43,691 nt of DNA, from positions 1 through 43,691 of the forward strand of contig JABYQR010000360.1 of the NCBI GenBank assembly GCA_022592445.1, in the 5' to 3' direction. The notes beneath the pieces are model-generated. The model was not told the origin of the DNA. It searched no databases and was given only the letters and a program-made list of their open reading frames with translations. The position numbers and the translations under genes are program-made. This document shows positions 1 through 11,130 of this stretch, piece after piece (positions within the stretch are counted from its first letter, which is position 1; each line of letters starts with the position of its first letter). The DNA is from Cytidiella melzeri (Eukaryota; Basidiomycota; Agaricomycetes; Polyporales; Irpicaceae).

Positions 1-19
1 TTTTGGGCCGACTTCTACC

Positions 20-758
20 ATGTCAGACGCGAACAAAATTTTCCAACTTTTCTCCTCCGCCGTCCTGTCCACAAAATGGACAAACTACTCGACGACGCGC
101 ACAACTTTACTCGAAGATTCTCTCCAAAGGGATTGAATTCCCGCACCCATTTCTACTCCGCCCTTGTTGGCATCATCTCCCCCGCCTATGCGCATACTGC
201 GCTAGCTACGAGGCTGGTGTGCATTCTCGTACTCCTGCGGGCGAGAAGTACAACTACAACCCATCTCTCTGAGCGTGGAGCTTTGCCGCAACTTTCATAG
301 TTGGCGACTCGCTCACCCACTTGACCGCTCTTGGTCCAAGGGTTGTCAACCCTCGTTCCTCGCGATAGGCCCGCTGATGGTTCATCCGCCGCGTCGCCAG
401 CAGTTGACAAACGTGTTGAACGTCCGGCGAAAGCCACTTCCTCCGCTCGTGCGGCCGCCGCTCCTTACTCTAAGGAGAAGTCCGTCCGTGACACTTCGAA
501 GATGAAGTGTTACAACTGCAACGAGACAGGCCACACGACGCCTACTTGCCCTTCGCCCTGGACAGAGAAGTCCAAGGAGGCAATGAAGAGGAAGGGTATC
601 ACCCGGAAGTCCGTCGCTGCTGGTGCCAAGGGCAAAGCTGCCACTGCTGCCGCTGCTGTTGCCACTCCCGCTGTCGCTGGTCCGTCGACCACTACTCCTC
701 GTCGCAACCAGAGCCGTGGGTGTCGGCTCTCTCTGAGTCCACGTCACTATGCACGTAA
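20..758 (+). pseudogene. gag: copia Gag region with CCHC zinc knuckle (broken)
   Basis: An ATG at 20 opens a short frame typical of a copia Gag start, but it stops after 38 codons and the reading frame then moves twice. The clearest part is a retroviral zinc knuckle, CX2CX4HX4C, encoded at 508-549 and followed by a Lys/Ala/Pro-rich tail. Gag would form the virus-like particle and bind the element RNA through the knuckle. No single frame joins the N-terminal part to the knuckle. Confidence 0.65.
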
Positions 759-2080
759 GTACTTCGCTTACTACTACTTTTCCTACTCTACTTCCGCTGT
801 ATGCGACTTCGTCAACAGACGAGTCGATACATATTCTTGATACTGGCGCGACTATACACTGTACGCCGTATCAAGACTTACTTTTCAATGTCCACTCCGT
901 ACCAACTATTGTACTGACTGTTGCCAACTCAGAACAACTAGTTTTGAAACTCGCTGGTGACATGGTACTCGAGGTGGAACAGGAAAGTGGTAAGCTTACT
1001 GAACTCTTGCTAAAGAACGTCTACTTCAACTCAACTCTACCTTTTACTTTAATCAGTGTTGGAAAACTGGACTCTGATTATCGTTTTACTTTCTATCACA
1101 ATCTTTGTACTATATACGACTCAAACTGACTTGTGTGGCTGTAGTTAGAAAATCAAATGATTTATACACGCTATCATCAACTCGAGTGACTTCTTTAGCA
1201 AGCGTGCATAGAACTGGCATTACTCTACTTGAACTACATAAAAAACTCGGTCATCTCAGTTACTTCATGATCAAGAAACTACTTCAAACTTCGTCAATCA
1301 TTACTGATCATATAACTGACCATACTGAAACTCCGTGCGAGGATTGTTTACTTAACAATATCCATCGCAATACCGTACCTAAACTTGTTCTTCATTGTTA
1401 GCTGAAGCTTTCGGAGATCACTTTCATATCGACATCTTTGGGCCTCTACCCACAGCGTCGATTACTGGTAAACATAAATACTGGTTGACTATGTCGACGA
1501 TGCTACTAGATGGTTAGTACTTGCACCACTAGTTACTAAAGATGACGCCTATACTCAATGGGTCATTTTCTCTACTGAACTTTTGACGCAATATGGTATT
1601 CGTGTCAAGATACTTCAAGCCGATAACGACGGTGTCTTTACCAGTAAAGCTATGACTGCTTACTTGAAAACTCAAGGAACTATACTACGTCTTACTGTAC
1701 ATGATACTCCTCAGCAAAACGGTGTTGCTGAGCGTGTACATCAAACTATTATGAACTTGATTGAGTAAACCTGCATACTGCATCTTTACCAAATCAACTA
1801 TGGTGGTACGCTGCATTATACGCGATGTATGTGTACAATCGTTCTCCTCGTACTATACTTAACTACAAAACTCCTTACTTTAAGCGATATGGCACAGATG
1901 CTAACCTTGATGGACTTCAAGTCTTCGGTCAGCCGTGCATGTATACGACAAATATCACACAAATAAACTAGCATCTAAGGGTAAAAGGGGAGTCTGGATA
2001 GGCTTCGCTGAACACTCTAAAGGTCACTACGTTTACTTGGACAACGTGTCGGAGTTGAACGTAACTTGCAATTGTTGACT
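749..2080 (+). pseudogene. copia protease-integrase region (broken)
   Basis: The frame from 749 contains the aspartic protease motif DTGAT at 839-853. It stops at 1127. The next frame carries the GAG-pre-integrase region with LHKKLGHLS near 1232-1258 and CxxC zinc-binding residues near 1338. The integrase core follows: an HIDIFGP-type first Asp near 1425, ADNDG near 1620 and QQNGVAER at 1712-1735 with the catalytic Glu. A TAA at 1766 and several shifts interrupt it, and the integrase C-terminal part is visible only in fragments up to about 2080. The family assignment is firm; function is lost. Confidence 0.75.
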
Positions 2081-3797
2081 CTACGATACAATTGAAGGGG
2101 AGAAAGAACCAAATGTCGAAAAACTTACTACTGAAAAACAACTTGAACTTGAGGACAACCCTCACATAGAACCAATGGAAATCGACGAGCCTGACCCTAC
2201 TGGTCCAAGGCGTTCCAACAGAACTCCTCAACTATCGCGTAAAGCTCGTGGTCTAAACTACGACGAAGTAGACACTAACATTGCTTTCTACTTAACTGAG
2301 TTTAACGCTTACTATGCTGAGGACGTCGGTGACCCTGTCACTTTCAAAGATGTACTTAATCACCCTCTCAAAGACGATTGGTTTAAGTCTATGAAACTTG
2401 AGGTTGATACACTAGAACAACTCGGCACTTGGGAATACTGTATCCCGCCGCCAAATGCCAACATTACTGGTTCTCGCTTCGTCTACAAGACTAAGTACAA
2501 CATGGCAAAGTTACTAAACTCAAGTCAAGACTTGTTGCGCAAGGATACTCTCAGCGCGATGGTATTGATTACTATGCAAACGACTTGTTCGCTCCAGTTG
2601 CGCGCATGAGTTCTATGCGACTCATACTTACACTTGCGGCTTCACTACACTTCGAGATTAACCAACTCGATGTTAAGTCTGCTTACTTATACGGTAAAAT
2701 TAACGATGATGAAGATCTTTATCTTCGTCCGCCGCCAGGCGACTTACTGCCCAACTTGCCTAAGGGCTGGGTACTTAAACTACGCAAAACTATCTATGGC
2801 CTTAAACAAGCCGGACGTCGCTGGTACAAGGTACTATGCGATATACTTTTCCAACTTGGACTAAGCGTTCAGACTACGATAACGCTGTCTTCTACCTTTA
2901 CAGGGGAGACAAACTAATACTTATACTCGCTGTTCATGTCGACAATATTACTCTCTGTACTATCACTTCTGTCGTCGCTGAACAATTCGAGATAGCACTT
3001 AGACAACATGTCGAAGTAACAAACGGTGGTACTATCCACTGGATGCTTGGCATGGAGATCGATTACGACAAAGCCTCTGGTGTTATCAAGCTTCGTCAAC
3101 GCGATTATATCCAAACTATACTTAAACGAAACAACTTTGACCACGATCATACACGCCGTACGCCTATGATACACGAGCACAACTTAGCCCCCGTGACTCG
3201 AAAGAACCTCGTCAGGACGCTGACGCTATTAAACAATACATGTCTTTAGTCGGTGGTTTACAATACGTCGCTGACTGTACTCGACCAGACGTTGCATACT
3301 GCACTGGTCAACTTGCACGATACTTAGCTGACCCTTCTAAGGAACACTTCGCTGCAGCTAAACAGTGTTACCTATACTTGAAGGGAACGTGCGATTACTG
3401 GCTTGTCCTAGGAAACCAAGCAACTACTACTAATACTTCACTTGTCGGATACGCTGATTCTGACGGTATGACTACATACGGCAATAAACCAATAATGGGC
3501 TACACCTTTACATACAATGACTCGCTTATCTCTTGGTCAAGTAAGCGTGGTTCACTAGTAACACTATCGGTCACCGAAGCCAAATTATATGCCTTAGCAC
3601 ATGCGTCAGCTGAAGCTATATATCTAAAAGCACTCATTGACAAACTACTTGACTTTACTATGGATCCTGTCAAAATGTATACTGACAGTGCATCAACTAT
3701 TGCCATTGTTAGCTCACCCGATGAGCAACATTTGCAACGAACTAAACACTTTGAAATTCGTAAGAATTTCATCAGCGATCGTGTACTCAAGAAGTAT

Positions 3798-3806
3798 ATA
3801 ACTGTT
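3798..3806. repeat. Left target-site duplication of the copia insert
   Basis: ATAACTGTT; its partner ATAACTATT is at 4029-4037 (8 of 9 identical). Confidence 0.5.
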
Positions 3807-4028
3807 GTTATTTTTAGTTTTCCGCCTAATTTTTGTTTGTTTCCACTTGTTCCCGCCGTCCGCCTTCGTCATTCCGCGCGGATTACCTGATTCGATATTC
3901 CCTTTTCGTGTTATCCGTTTTTCTAAAATTATATAAAAACTTTGTATTTGCGCTTCTCCAGAATAACATTGTGTTCATTCTTTTCGAGCCCCCTCCCGTG
4001 CGCGCTCCAAAACCCTGCAAAAACAACA
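3807..4028. mobile_element. 222-bp MITE-like insertion inside copia pol
   Basis: The flanks are a near-perfect 9-bp direct repeat, ATAACTGTT at 3798-3806 and ATAACTATT at 4029-4037. Removing the insert plus one repeat restores an uninterrupted RNase H frame. Its ends are weakly inverted: a T-rich TGTTGTTATTTTTAG-like start against the complement of CTGCAAAAACAACA. It has no coding capacity and holds an in-frame TGA at 3888. A non-autonomous DNA transposon fits; a short retroposed RNA with an A-rich tail is the alternative. Confidence 0.5.
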
Positions 4029-4146
4029 ATAACTATTCATCACATATCTTCTAATGATCAACGTGCTGATACACTTACTATAGCACTACCTCTCGAAAAA
4101 CTCAAGCACTTCAATGAACTACTTCATATTTGTGCTTGAAGGGGAG

Positions 4147-4570
4147 TGTTCAACTATATCAATTAGACGCTTAACGTACAAGCGCCGTAGTTACCGTATA
4201 TATGACTTACTCTGATCAATGCAACGATACGCACTTTTGATCCCCAACTCCCACTGTGTGATCCCTCTCAATCTTGCTCTCTCAACGCTTTCCTCTACTT
4301 GCATAGCCTTCTACCATACGCCTCTGGTACAAGTGCTGAGCCTAGTCATACAATGAGTCATGCACTCATAGCATGAGTCATGCATGAGTCATGCACTTAG
4401 TAATACAGTAGAATAGCTGAAGTAGACATGTATAGTAGTTGCTTACATAAGTAGATACAGACATGTATATAAGCAGAGCTGCTGAAGCAGCAAGAATAAT
4501 AAGACTCATCTTCAAAGCTTAACAGCCTCTACCCCTCGCACACATATTCCACTTTGTTAGAGTGTACTCA
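4147..4570 (+). repeat. 3' LTR of the copia element (right edge approximate)
   Basis: It starts TGTTCAACTATATC directly after the polypurine stretch GAAGGGGAG. It contains a TATATAA box at 4466-4472 and, at 4348-4402, several direct copies of ATGAGTCATGCA. I did not find a clean CA end with a matching inverted terminus, so the end at about 4570 is a guess. From there to 4939 I see no gene or recognisable element. Confidence 0.55.
4466..4472 (+). promoter_or_regulatory. TATA box in copia LTR
   Basis: TATATAA in the LTR; the expected promoter of the element RNA. Confidence 0.4.
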
Positions 4571-4931
4571 CCGACCTGCACCGTCAATGGGGGCTATGGG
4601 AAGTGGGGAACTGAGGTGTGAGGTAGGAGGATGGTAGCGAGGGGTTTATATAACTGATTTGAAGCCTGTGCATAGTCTCCAGTGCACCACGAAAAAACTT
4701 GTATACATTTGTCTCGTATCCAGACATCAATCCATCATGCTTCAAGTTTCATCCATCATGATCATGTTTTGAGACAGGAGGTGGCAAGTAATACTAGACA
4801 AAAAGCTATTTATTATATACTTTAGCTTGTTTTGGCTGGCGAGTTCATATATGAGCCAGACATGAAATTTGCATGAAACTGCACAACGCATCGCATGCCG
4901 GGAAGATATTATCGTGAAAATGATCGCACAA

Positions 4932-4939
4932 TTCTCCAG
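4932..4939. repeat. Left target-site duplication of the KDZ element
   Basis: TTCTCCAG, identical to 13802-13809. Confidence 0.9.
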
Positions 4940-5556
4940 CACCTGGACCTCACCCATATCAATCCATATATGGCTGGCAAGCGCCCCCCAAAGGGCAGCC
5001 TTATACGGGCCACTTTTGCTTAGATTCACACACTAAGTAATAAACACCCAATAACTTGGAGATTTCCCTGTAGAGTATAGTGAGCGGCAAGCAATACACG
5101 AGGTCTTCAAAGTCTACGGCACGTGCTCGGTATGACGCGAGTGAGTCCAGAGCACGAGAGCTTCCATCAATACTGAGTGTCATTCCGTGCCCGTTGTTGA
5201 TACCATCAATACTGAGTGTCATTCCGTGCCCGTTGATGATACCATCAATACTGAGTGCCCGTCAATGGTACTGACTTCTCCCATCAATACTGAGTGCTCC
5301 CAACGCCACTCCCCACCCTCCCGCCCTCCCGCCCTCCCCTTGGCGCCCACCTGTCAGCACTGGCTTCCCCCCATCATTCCTCCCTTCCCTCCGTCGCTAC
5401 CATCTTCCCGCCCTCCCCTTGGCGCTATCCCTTCTGCGCTGACGTCCCCCATCAATGCTGGATTCCCGTCGCTACTACTGCCCTCCCGCCGTCCCGACTC
5501 TCCATGTTGACCTCCCTCTCCATCAACGGTACCTGTCATCTCTCAAGCGCCCCTGT
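4940..5556 (+). repeat. Left terminal inverted repeat of KDZ element (617 bp)
   Basis: It matches the complement of 13801 back to about 12964 with only scattered differences, apart from one large gap: about 213 bp present in the right TIR (13007-13219) are absent here, at position 5521. The outer 100 bp is unique sequence; further in it is organised as repeats around a CCATCAAT core. From 5557 to 5705 lies spacer before the transposase stop. Confidence 0.92.
5164..5319 (+). repeat. Subterminal tandem repeat in left TIR, 4 units of 39 bp
   Basis: CCATCAATACTGAGTG recurs at 5164, 5203, 5242 and 5281, an exact 39-bp period. Looser copies of the core occur at 5371, 5449 and 5520. The same array is mirrored in the right TIR at about 13420-13577. 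Arrays like this near transposon ends are usually transposase-binding sites; that role is inferred. Confidence 0.8.
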
Positions 5557-5705
5557 GAAAGCTTCTGTGGCGTGGTGCCTGAACAGCAATCAAAGATTCA
5601 CTACCGCACTACGCCTGGCGTCTGCACGCCACAAAGGTTTCATCTTAAGCTTACATAGCGATTCTTTGTAGCACCTTCGAATAGCTGTATTTACCACTAC
5701 CTAAC

Positions 5706-8700
5706 CTACAATGCTAATTCAGACAAAAATTGTACCAGTCCATCCATGTTCTCTTGCTCCTCATCTTCCAGTACGTCGCCATCTGAATCGTTGTCGTCTT
5801 CAAAGGCGTTGCCGGCCATCACGATGAGGCCGTCGAGGTCTTCGGGCTGGCCACCTGCTTCACGGGCGGGCAATGGCACAACACCACCCAGCCTTGTACC
5901 CGGACCCTGCGTACCAGTGAAACCGTCGAGTGTATACACTTGCTGGATGCGAATGAGCAGGTAGTTGTTTATCCTTTTGCGCCGCGTAATGAACTCTGAG
6001 GTCGCGCCGAACAAGGCGTTGTTGTGTCGCTCGAGACGCGTGAGGACGCTGTCAAACAGCAGTGTTTCGTCGCGTATTGCCGTGTGTAAGCGGCGAACCT
6101 CGACGTTGAGGCGGTCCAACTCCTCTTGCGCTCGAGCCAGCCGGTGTCGAAGTTTCATAGCCTCGCGAATGGCCGGCTTACTCCACTCCTTATCGCGAAT
6201 GTCATTCCGAGTATCTTGTAGTAGAGTAAACTCCTCGAGGAAGCTGAAGCTGGCAACGCGTGACCAGTCGAGAGCGGGACGAGGGGGATTGAGCATGGCA
6301 GCTGCGGCGTTATATGCCTTGACGGCGCGCTGAATGGTCTTGCAGCGCGTTTGGAGTGACTTTGCGATATGCGTTCTCATTTTGTAGCCTAAGACGAGAT
6401 GAACGAGTGAGTATGGTCCGGCTGGAGTGGTAAGAGCTCACCGGTCTGCGCGACATTGAGTTTGTGCAACTCAAACAGTCGCTGAGTTACCAGCTTTTGA
6501 AGCTTGCCGAGCGTGCGGTGATACTTCCGCTCTTTGATATATTTGAGGGTGGCCATGTACTGCGGCGTGAGGGGGGTCCAGCGGACGGTCAATCCCATCT
6601 CGACTTCAAGCGCACATACCTCTAGGCTTACGCGCTCGTACTGTTCATTTGCGTGCCGCCGTTCGCTCTCAACGCGTCGCGTTGCGGCGAGATCCTTGCA
6701 ATAGCTTGCACTGGTACCGGAGCCACCAACCGACGGCGTGTAATGCAAGAACCTTGTGTTTGCTTGAGATCTCTTCGGCTCTAGGTCGCGAAGCTCCTGG
6801 AGGAGCTCGACGTACACAACAGCGTGGATGTCGTAGTCGTCCTCGTCACCTAATCGAGCAAAGAAGCTCAGTTCCTCGTGCTCCCATCTGTCCATATCGG
6901 CGAAGGTGATGCCTAGAGACTCCATTGCTTCTCGGAGGACCTCGCCGTCGTGCTGGAGGATTTCCAGAGCTTGTCGATAGTTGTTGAGTATAAAAGTACC
7001 GATGTTGAGGGTCTTGTCTTCGTCCCACTGCCTGAAGTAGGCTTCCATAAACAAGCGTCGTCGGTACGGAGAGGCGTACCGAGTTACAGACGCTAGCTGA
7101 TTCGAAGCGCTGAAGATGCGTTCCATCGTCTCGAGGTCTTCTAAGCCGGCGCCAGCGAGATTGTTGGGATGAAACTGCATTTGACAGGTGTGGCAGTGGC
7201 TGTACCCATGAAAGGCACAGACGCAAAAGTGGCCGTTCTTCTCCTGGAACGTTGGCCCGAGGGAGCTCCTTTGCACAGTGGACAAAAACGCGCAGCCGAT
7301 GTCGTACCCCCCGAGCGTGTCTTGGCCAATATTCTCGAGTACCTTCGCTACTGTTGCGAGAGGATATTTAGCCCTGCGTATGGTTGTCAGCAATTCACTC
7401 CAATTACTTTGGCAGGGGACGTACAGTTCACCCGACTTCACCATGTCCATGATCCACAGTATAAGACCGTGGCGACACGCCGAAGCGAAGATCCCCGACT
7501 CGTCGAATATGGACCACATGCGCTTGGTCTCCTCCTTCGCAGCGCTCTTCCAGTTGTCTACACACTGCGCTAACAGTTTCTTGCGGAGGTCGGAGTCTAG
7601 CCCAGCGGTATTGGCAGTCGCCTCGATCCCAGTACCGTCCGGAGCGGCGCTGTCGCCGTACTGCCGCAATCCATCTGTCGGGTCACCCTCGACTATCCTG
7701 CTGGGACCCTCAGCATTGCCTTCGTCGTCCGAAATGTCTTCGCCACCTCGATTCCTCACTGCTGGCCCCTTGACGTCTCTGCCCTGAACTTCCTTCGCGT
7801 AAGAGTCGACAAACTGGCGGGATAGGAAGTAAGTGCTGTCGTCGAGCACTCGAGTGTCTGCAGCTGTGCGATCAGCCGTTGTAGCCATGCGCTTCAGGCT
7901 GTTATTGCCATCCATTGCATACAGTCGACTGAAGCGGAGGGGGGGCTCATTCTCGAGCTGCGAAGACAGTCAGATGTCAGAACTCCAATGAGTACAAACC
8001 GTAACATACCACGTAGCAACACGCCCGGCATGCGTTCTTTGGCCTCCAGTCTGCCCCATCCCAGCCCAACGTCGTATGCACAACTTGTTCCACTCGTCGG
8101 ATGATTCGAAGGTAGAGCTCAAACGTATCGCCCACAGCTTCGCGTAGATGGCGTCGGTATGGCATCTGTCAGAATGTCAGCTTTATTTCAGCAGATGCCT
8201 GAAGATACATACCTGGTAATAATCACATAGAACTTTTGTGAACGCCTCTATGCTGTATGAGGCCTTCCGCTGGCGTAAGCGATAAAGTAGCTCCAAGGTC
8301 TTCAAAGAAATTGCAATCGTGGGTTTGCTGGGGGATTTGGCCAGGAAGCCATGTCGCATGAGATCAAGAGCGGGGGAGATGCTATCGCGGAGGCGGGTGA
8401 CTGTGAGTTCTGTCTCGCAAGAGAAGAGACAAAACACGTTCACAGTGTATTGCAATGTCTCGGCTTCAATATCAGGAGCGTCAGGAGGTATCTGAGCTCC
8501 GGCGATCTCGTCTTCGGCCTCAATATGTTCTCCATCATCTCCTATCGCGCCCGGGTACATCCAGCCCAAGTACGTCTCGATGAGACGTTCAAACACGTCC
8601 CCCCACGCTTCCTGCTGGCGCGCACGCCTGTCTTGCCATGTCCTCCCTTTCCGCTGCCAGCCACGCTTCCACCTAAAACAACTATCAGTCCCAAGAAACC

Positions 8701-9166
8701 AACGTCAGCATGCACCTGAATGACGTACCGACCGATATCCTGGATGGCATGGACGAACGCCTCGCCCACCCGAGCTCCCCCCCCTCCATACCAATGTCCT
8801 CCCATTCCGCCTCTTCCTTCTCTCTTGCAGGAAGCACGACTGTCACAGGCTCGTGCTCTGGTTCAAATATGTTCTCAATCAGCAAGTTGCGAGCTGCTTC
8901 GGGAAGCCCTACGAGAATGTCATTCTTTTGAATCAGCGCCAACACTTTAGTGAACGAGGTGAATGCACACCCTCTATCTGCTGGTGTATCCGCTGATGTG
9001 TATCGAGACGTTCTTGAGCCACACCGTGTATGCCCAAGGTCCTACCCAAGGCCCTCTGCACCCCCCGAGCCTCAGGATGAAGGAGCGGTCCGTTATTTGG
9101 CCGTGCAAGTTTTGTCACGCGCACTTGGCGAGAGCTGCTCGCCTTCTTCACCGTCACCTTGGGCAT
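5706..9166 (-). CDS. KDZ superfamily transposase (five exons, two apparent frameshifts)
   Basis: Proposed exons on the minus strand: 9166-8729, 8672-8213, 8165-8010, 7957-6442, 6388-5706; introns are 47-56 bp with GT..AG ends. The product would be about 1,085 aa, normal for the family. Family blocks include the N-terminal MPKVTVKK region, KPTIAISLKTLELL, PYRRHLREAVGDTFE, KNACRACC, MDGNNSLKRM, the GYDIGC block (about 7290-7307), a SHCHTCQ segment and a coiled, charged C-terminus with an acidic tail. The Asp residues in DGNNS and GYDIGC are probable members of the RNase-H-fold catalytic set (from family knowledge). The first exon needs two single-base corrections, at an AAA run near 8947 and a run of eight C (plus strand) near 8783. 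The gene is therefore either just inactivated or mis-sequenced. It starts back to back with cargo gene A. I see no CxC2 cysteine cluster. Confidence 0.88.
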
Positions 9167-9413
9167 TTCTTGTTGTAAAGTGCGTTGTTCTTGCACAGAA
9201 TGAGTCTCTAGTCTTCGCTAACAACCTGTGGTAGATGTTCTGGCAAAATCCGCTTGGAAGTGGTTGAAGCCGAAGTAGGCGAACAAGTCGAGTGAGTGAA
9301 GCCATGCAATCTAATCGCTGAACGCGAGACTCACTCGAATCAACCTCAGCTGGGCAGCAGCGCTTTGCTCACATTCAGCTTGCTCCCTCCTCTCTCCCAC
9401 ATTGCAGCACGCC
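9167..9413. promoter_or_regulatory. Divergent promoter between transposase and cargo gene A
   Basis: 247 bp separate the two oppositely directed start codons (9166 minus, 9414 plus), so one short region must drive both. I see no clear TATA box. The layout suggests the cargo and transposase are co-expressed. Confidence 0.5.
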
Positions 9414-10943
9414 ATGGCACCCTTTGTACTTCACACACCTTCGCCGAGCTCGATCACATCGTTGGATAAGTTGAGGGTTCTTATAATGGGCTGTGAACCC
9501 GTCGGAAGCGTGTATTCGTACGCAGAGTAAGTTTCATCCATCGCTCTCATCATTGCTTGACTCTGGTACTCATCACCTTCATTGCGTAGTTGGCCTCGTC
9601 TTCCGGCTGGACGAGGACAGTCTGCCATCCCTCTCGCTTTTCTCTGCCGTGACAACATGGACCTTCACAAGCTGCGGCCGCTCTCTCCGTTTCTGCACGC
9701 CATGAAGGATCTCAAGCCTGGCCAACAACTTGACGCATTGGATCAACTCGGGCAACTTCCTAACACGTCGAAGCTGCTGAATAGATACCAAGTGTTATAC
9801 ACGGTTCTGGAAGGGAACGATGGGCGAGAGTGCATCGGGTTCTCGTGGTAAGTACCTCGCAGCGTGCCGTGTTATAACATTTAGCTTATGTTGTCTTAGG
9901 GGGGATGTCCATCGCTTCTTCGTAGGGCAAGCACACCCCAAGACAAAAACTTTCTACAATTTGCTCGACGCACTTAAGCGTATGGTTACACGAGGGGAAG
10001 ACATTTCACTACCGACTGCTCTGGATCTTCAAGTTGAGCACGACATGTTCATCAAGCTCATGAAATCTATGGTTCTCGACATGGGCCCCGCAACCCCGAG
10101 CAGGACAGCTCGCACACCAACCGCAACCCCGTCCCAAGGATGGAACAGCACAGTGCCCCCGGCCGTAGCCTCGTCGTCTCGAGCAGCGTCGAAGCCTCGT
10201 GGCTTCACTTCCGCACCACCTCCGCAAACGTCGCACAAGGGTAGTTCACAGCAGATGTCGTCACCCTTAGCAGACAAGGGCAAGAGTCGTAATTTCGCCT
10301 CCTCCATGTTAGCAGAGGACAACAATGACAGTGACAACGACAACAACGACAACAACGGTGATGACGATGACAGCGACGACGGCAGCGACGACGACTTCGC
10401 CAAAGCCACCCTTAGCGCAAAAGACAAGGGCAAGGCTGGCCAAACCTCACGCGGAAGTGGCCGTGGTACTGCCACTGGAGAAGGTGCATGGCTCAAAGGT
10501 GCTGCGAGTAATATGTGTGGCGGAGGTGACGCAGGAAGCCCTTCTTCCTCCCCGTACAGTGAGTCCTTCCTGGTTCAAATTCTGACGTAGGACTGATATG
10601 ATTCACCTTAGTACTCAGACCGCGTGATACTGCTCCGCTGGTGTACATGAACCATCGCAATGAACAGGGCCACATCACGTCGTCAATCGTGGCCCCGCCG
10701 CGCCCCGTACCCGGAGAACAGGTACCTTCTCTCGGAGTCTTCCTCGACGAGTTCCTCGACCGCTTCGGCTTTTCCAACCGCTACATTCTCAACATCTACT
10801 ACGCCCGCCTGCATTCCGGGACTGAAGACCAGTTCATCTGCAGTGTCGCTCCCGTCGCTATCCAGGAGGCTATTTGGCTGTGGCGTGCGATCCAAATACC
10901 ATTCGATCGAGCGACGCGCGCCCGGAACTTCGCACGGGACTGA
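9414..10943 (+). CDS. KDZ cargo gene A, unknown protein, 453 aa
   Basis: Exons 9414-9526, 9590-9847, 9900-10558 and 10612-10943; all joints keep frame and use GTAAGT/GTGAGT donors and TAG acceptors. The N-terminal half (about residues 1-210) looks folded and ends in a helical stretch. Residues about 215-340 are Ser/Pro/Lys-rich and then strongly acidic with Asp/Asn repeats encoded around 10318-10395. The last 110 residues form a second compact region with FLDEFLDRFGF and NIYYARLHSG. No signal peptide, membrane segment or enzyme motif is visible. It lies head-to-head with the transposase and inside the TIRs, so it travels with the element. Function is unknown; a DNA- or chromatin-linked role is only suggested by the acidic and basic low-complexity middle. 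Confidence 0.75.
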
Positions 10944-11130
10944 CAGGCTCACCCAATATGCTGCTGCAATTGCCTCTTGCTACTTTTTTTTGACCCGTTG
11001 CTTGATGTCCTTGATATTCGGTTACTGTGCAATGCAAACGTGACTCCGTTGACTGTGAAAATCTGCCAGGCTCTGCGCAATATCAGTGAGCTCGTACGTT
11101 GTCTTTGCTCCTCTTGAATTCTTCGCAGCA

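Larger units (their letters stand above)
2175..4139 (+). pseudogene. copia reverse transcriptase - RNase H (broken, active-site mutant)
   Basis: From 2175 the frame gives the linker and the start of RT; after a shift near 2580 it continues with FAPVARMSSMR, NQLDVKSAYLYG and YGLKQAGRRWYK, the standard copia RT blocks. The catalytic box reads VHVDN (AAT at 2944-2946) where the family has HVDD or YVDD, so the second catalytic Asp is lost. RNase H follows (GYADSDG near 3448, TEAKLYA near 3580). Near 3798 the frame runs into a 222-bp insert and resumes at 4029 with HHISSNDQRADTLT, ending at a stop at 4137-4139. Stops, shifts, the insert and the Asp-to-Asn change all show decay. Confidence 0.8.
1..4570 (+). 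mobile_element. Ty1/copia LTR retrotransposon, decayed, 5' LTR outside window
   Basis: The copia order gag - protease - integrase - RT - RNase H is readable on the plus strand, followed by a purine tract (4139-4146) and a TGTT LTR start at 4147. The 5' LTR and primer binding site are not in the window. The coding region is cut by several frameshifts and stops, the RT active site is mutated and a 222-bp insert lies near the end of pol, so this copy cannot be autonomous. The right end of the LTR is uncertain; 4570 is an estimate. Confidence 0.85.

Noticed and set aside
5164..5319. CRISPR-like regular repeat
   Set aside because: Spacers are not unique, the units are mirrored in the other TIR, and the setting is a eukaryotic transposon end.
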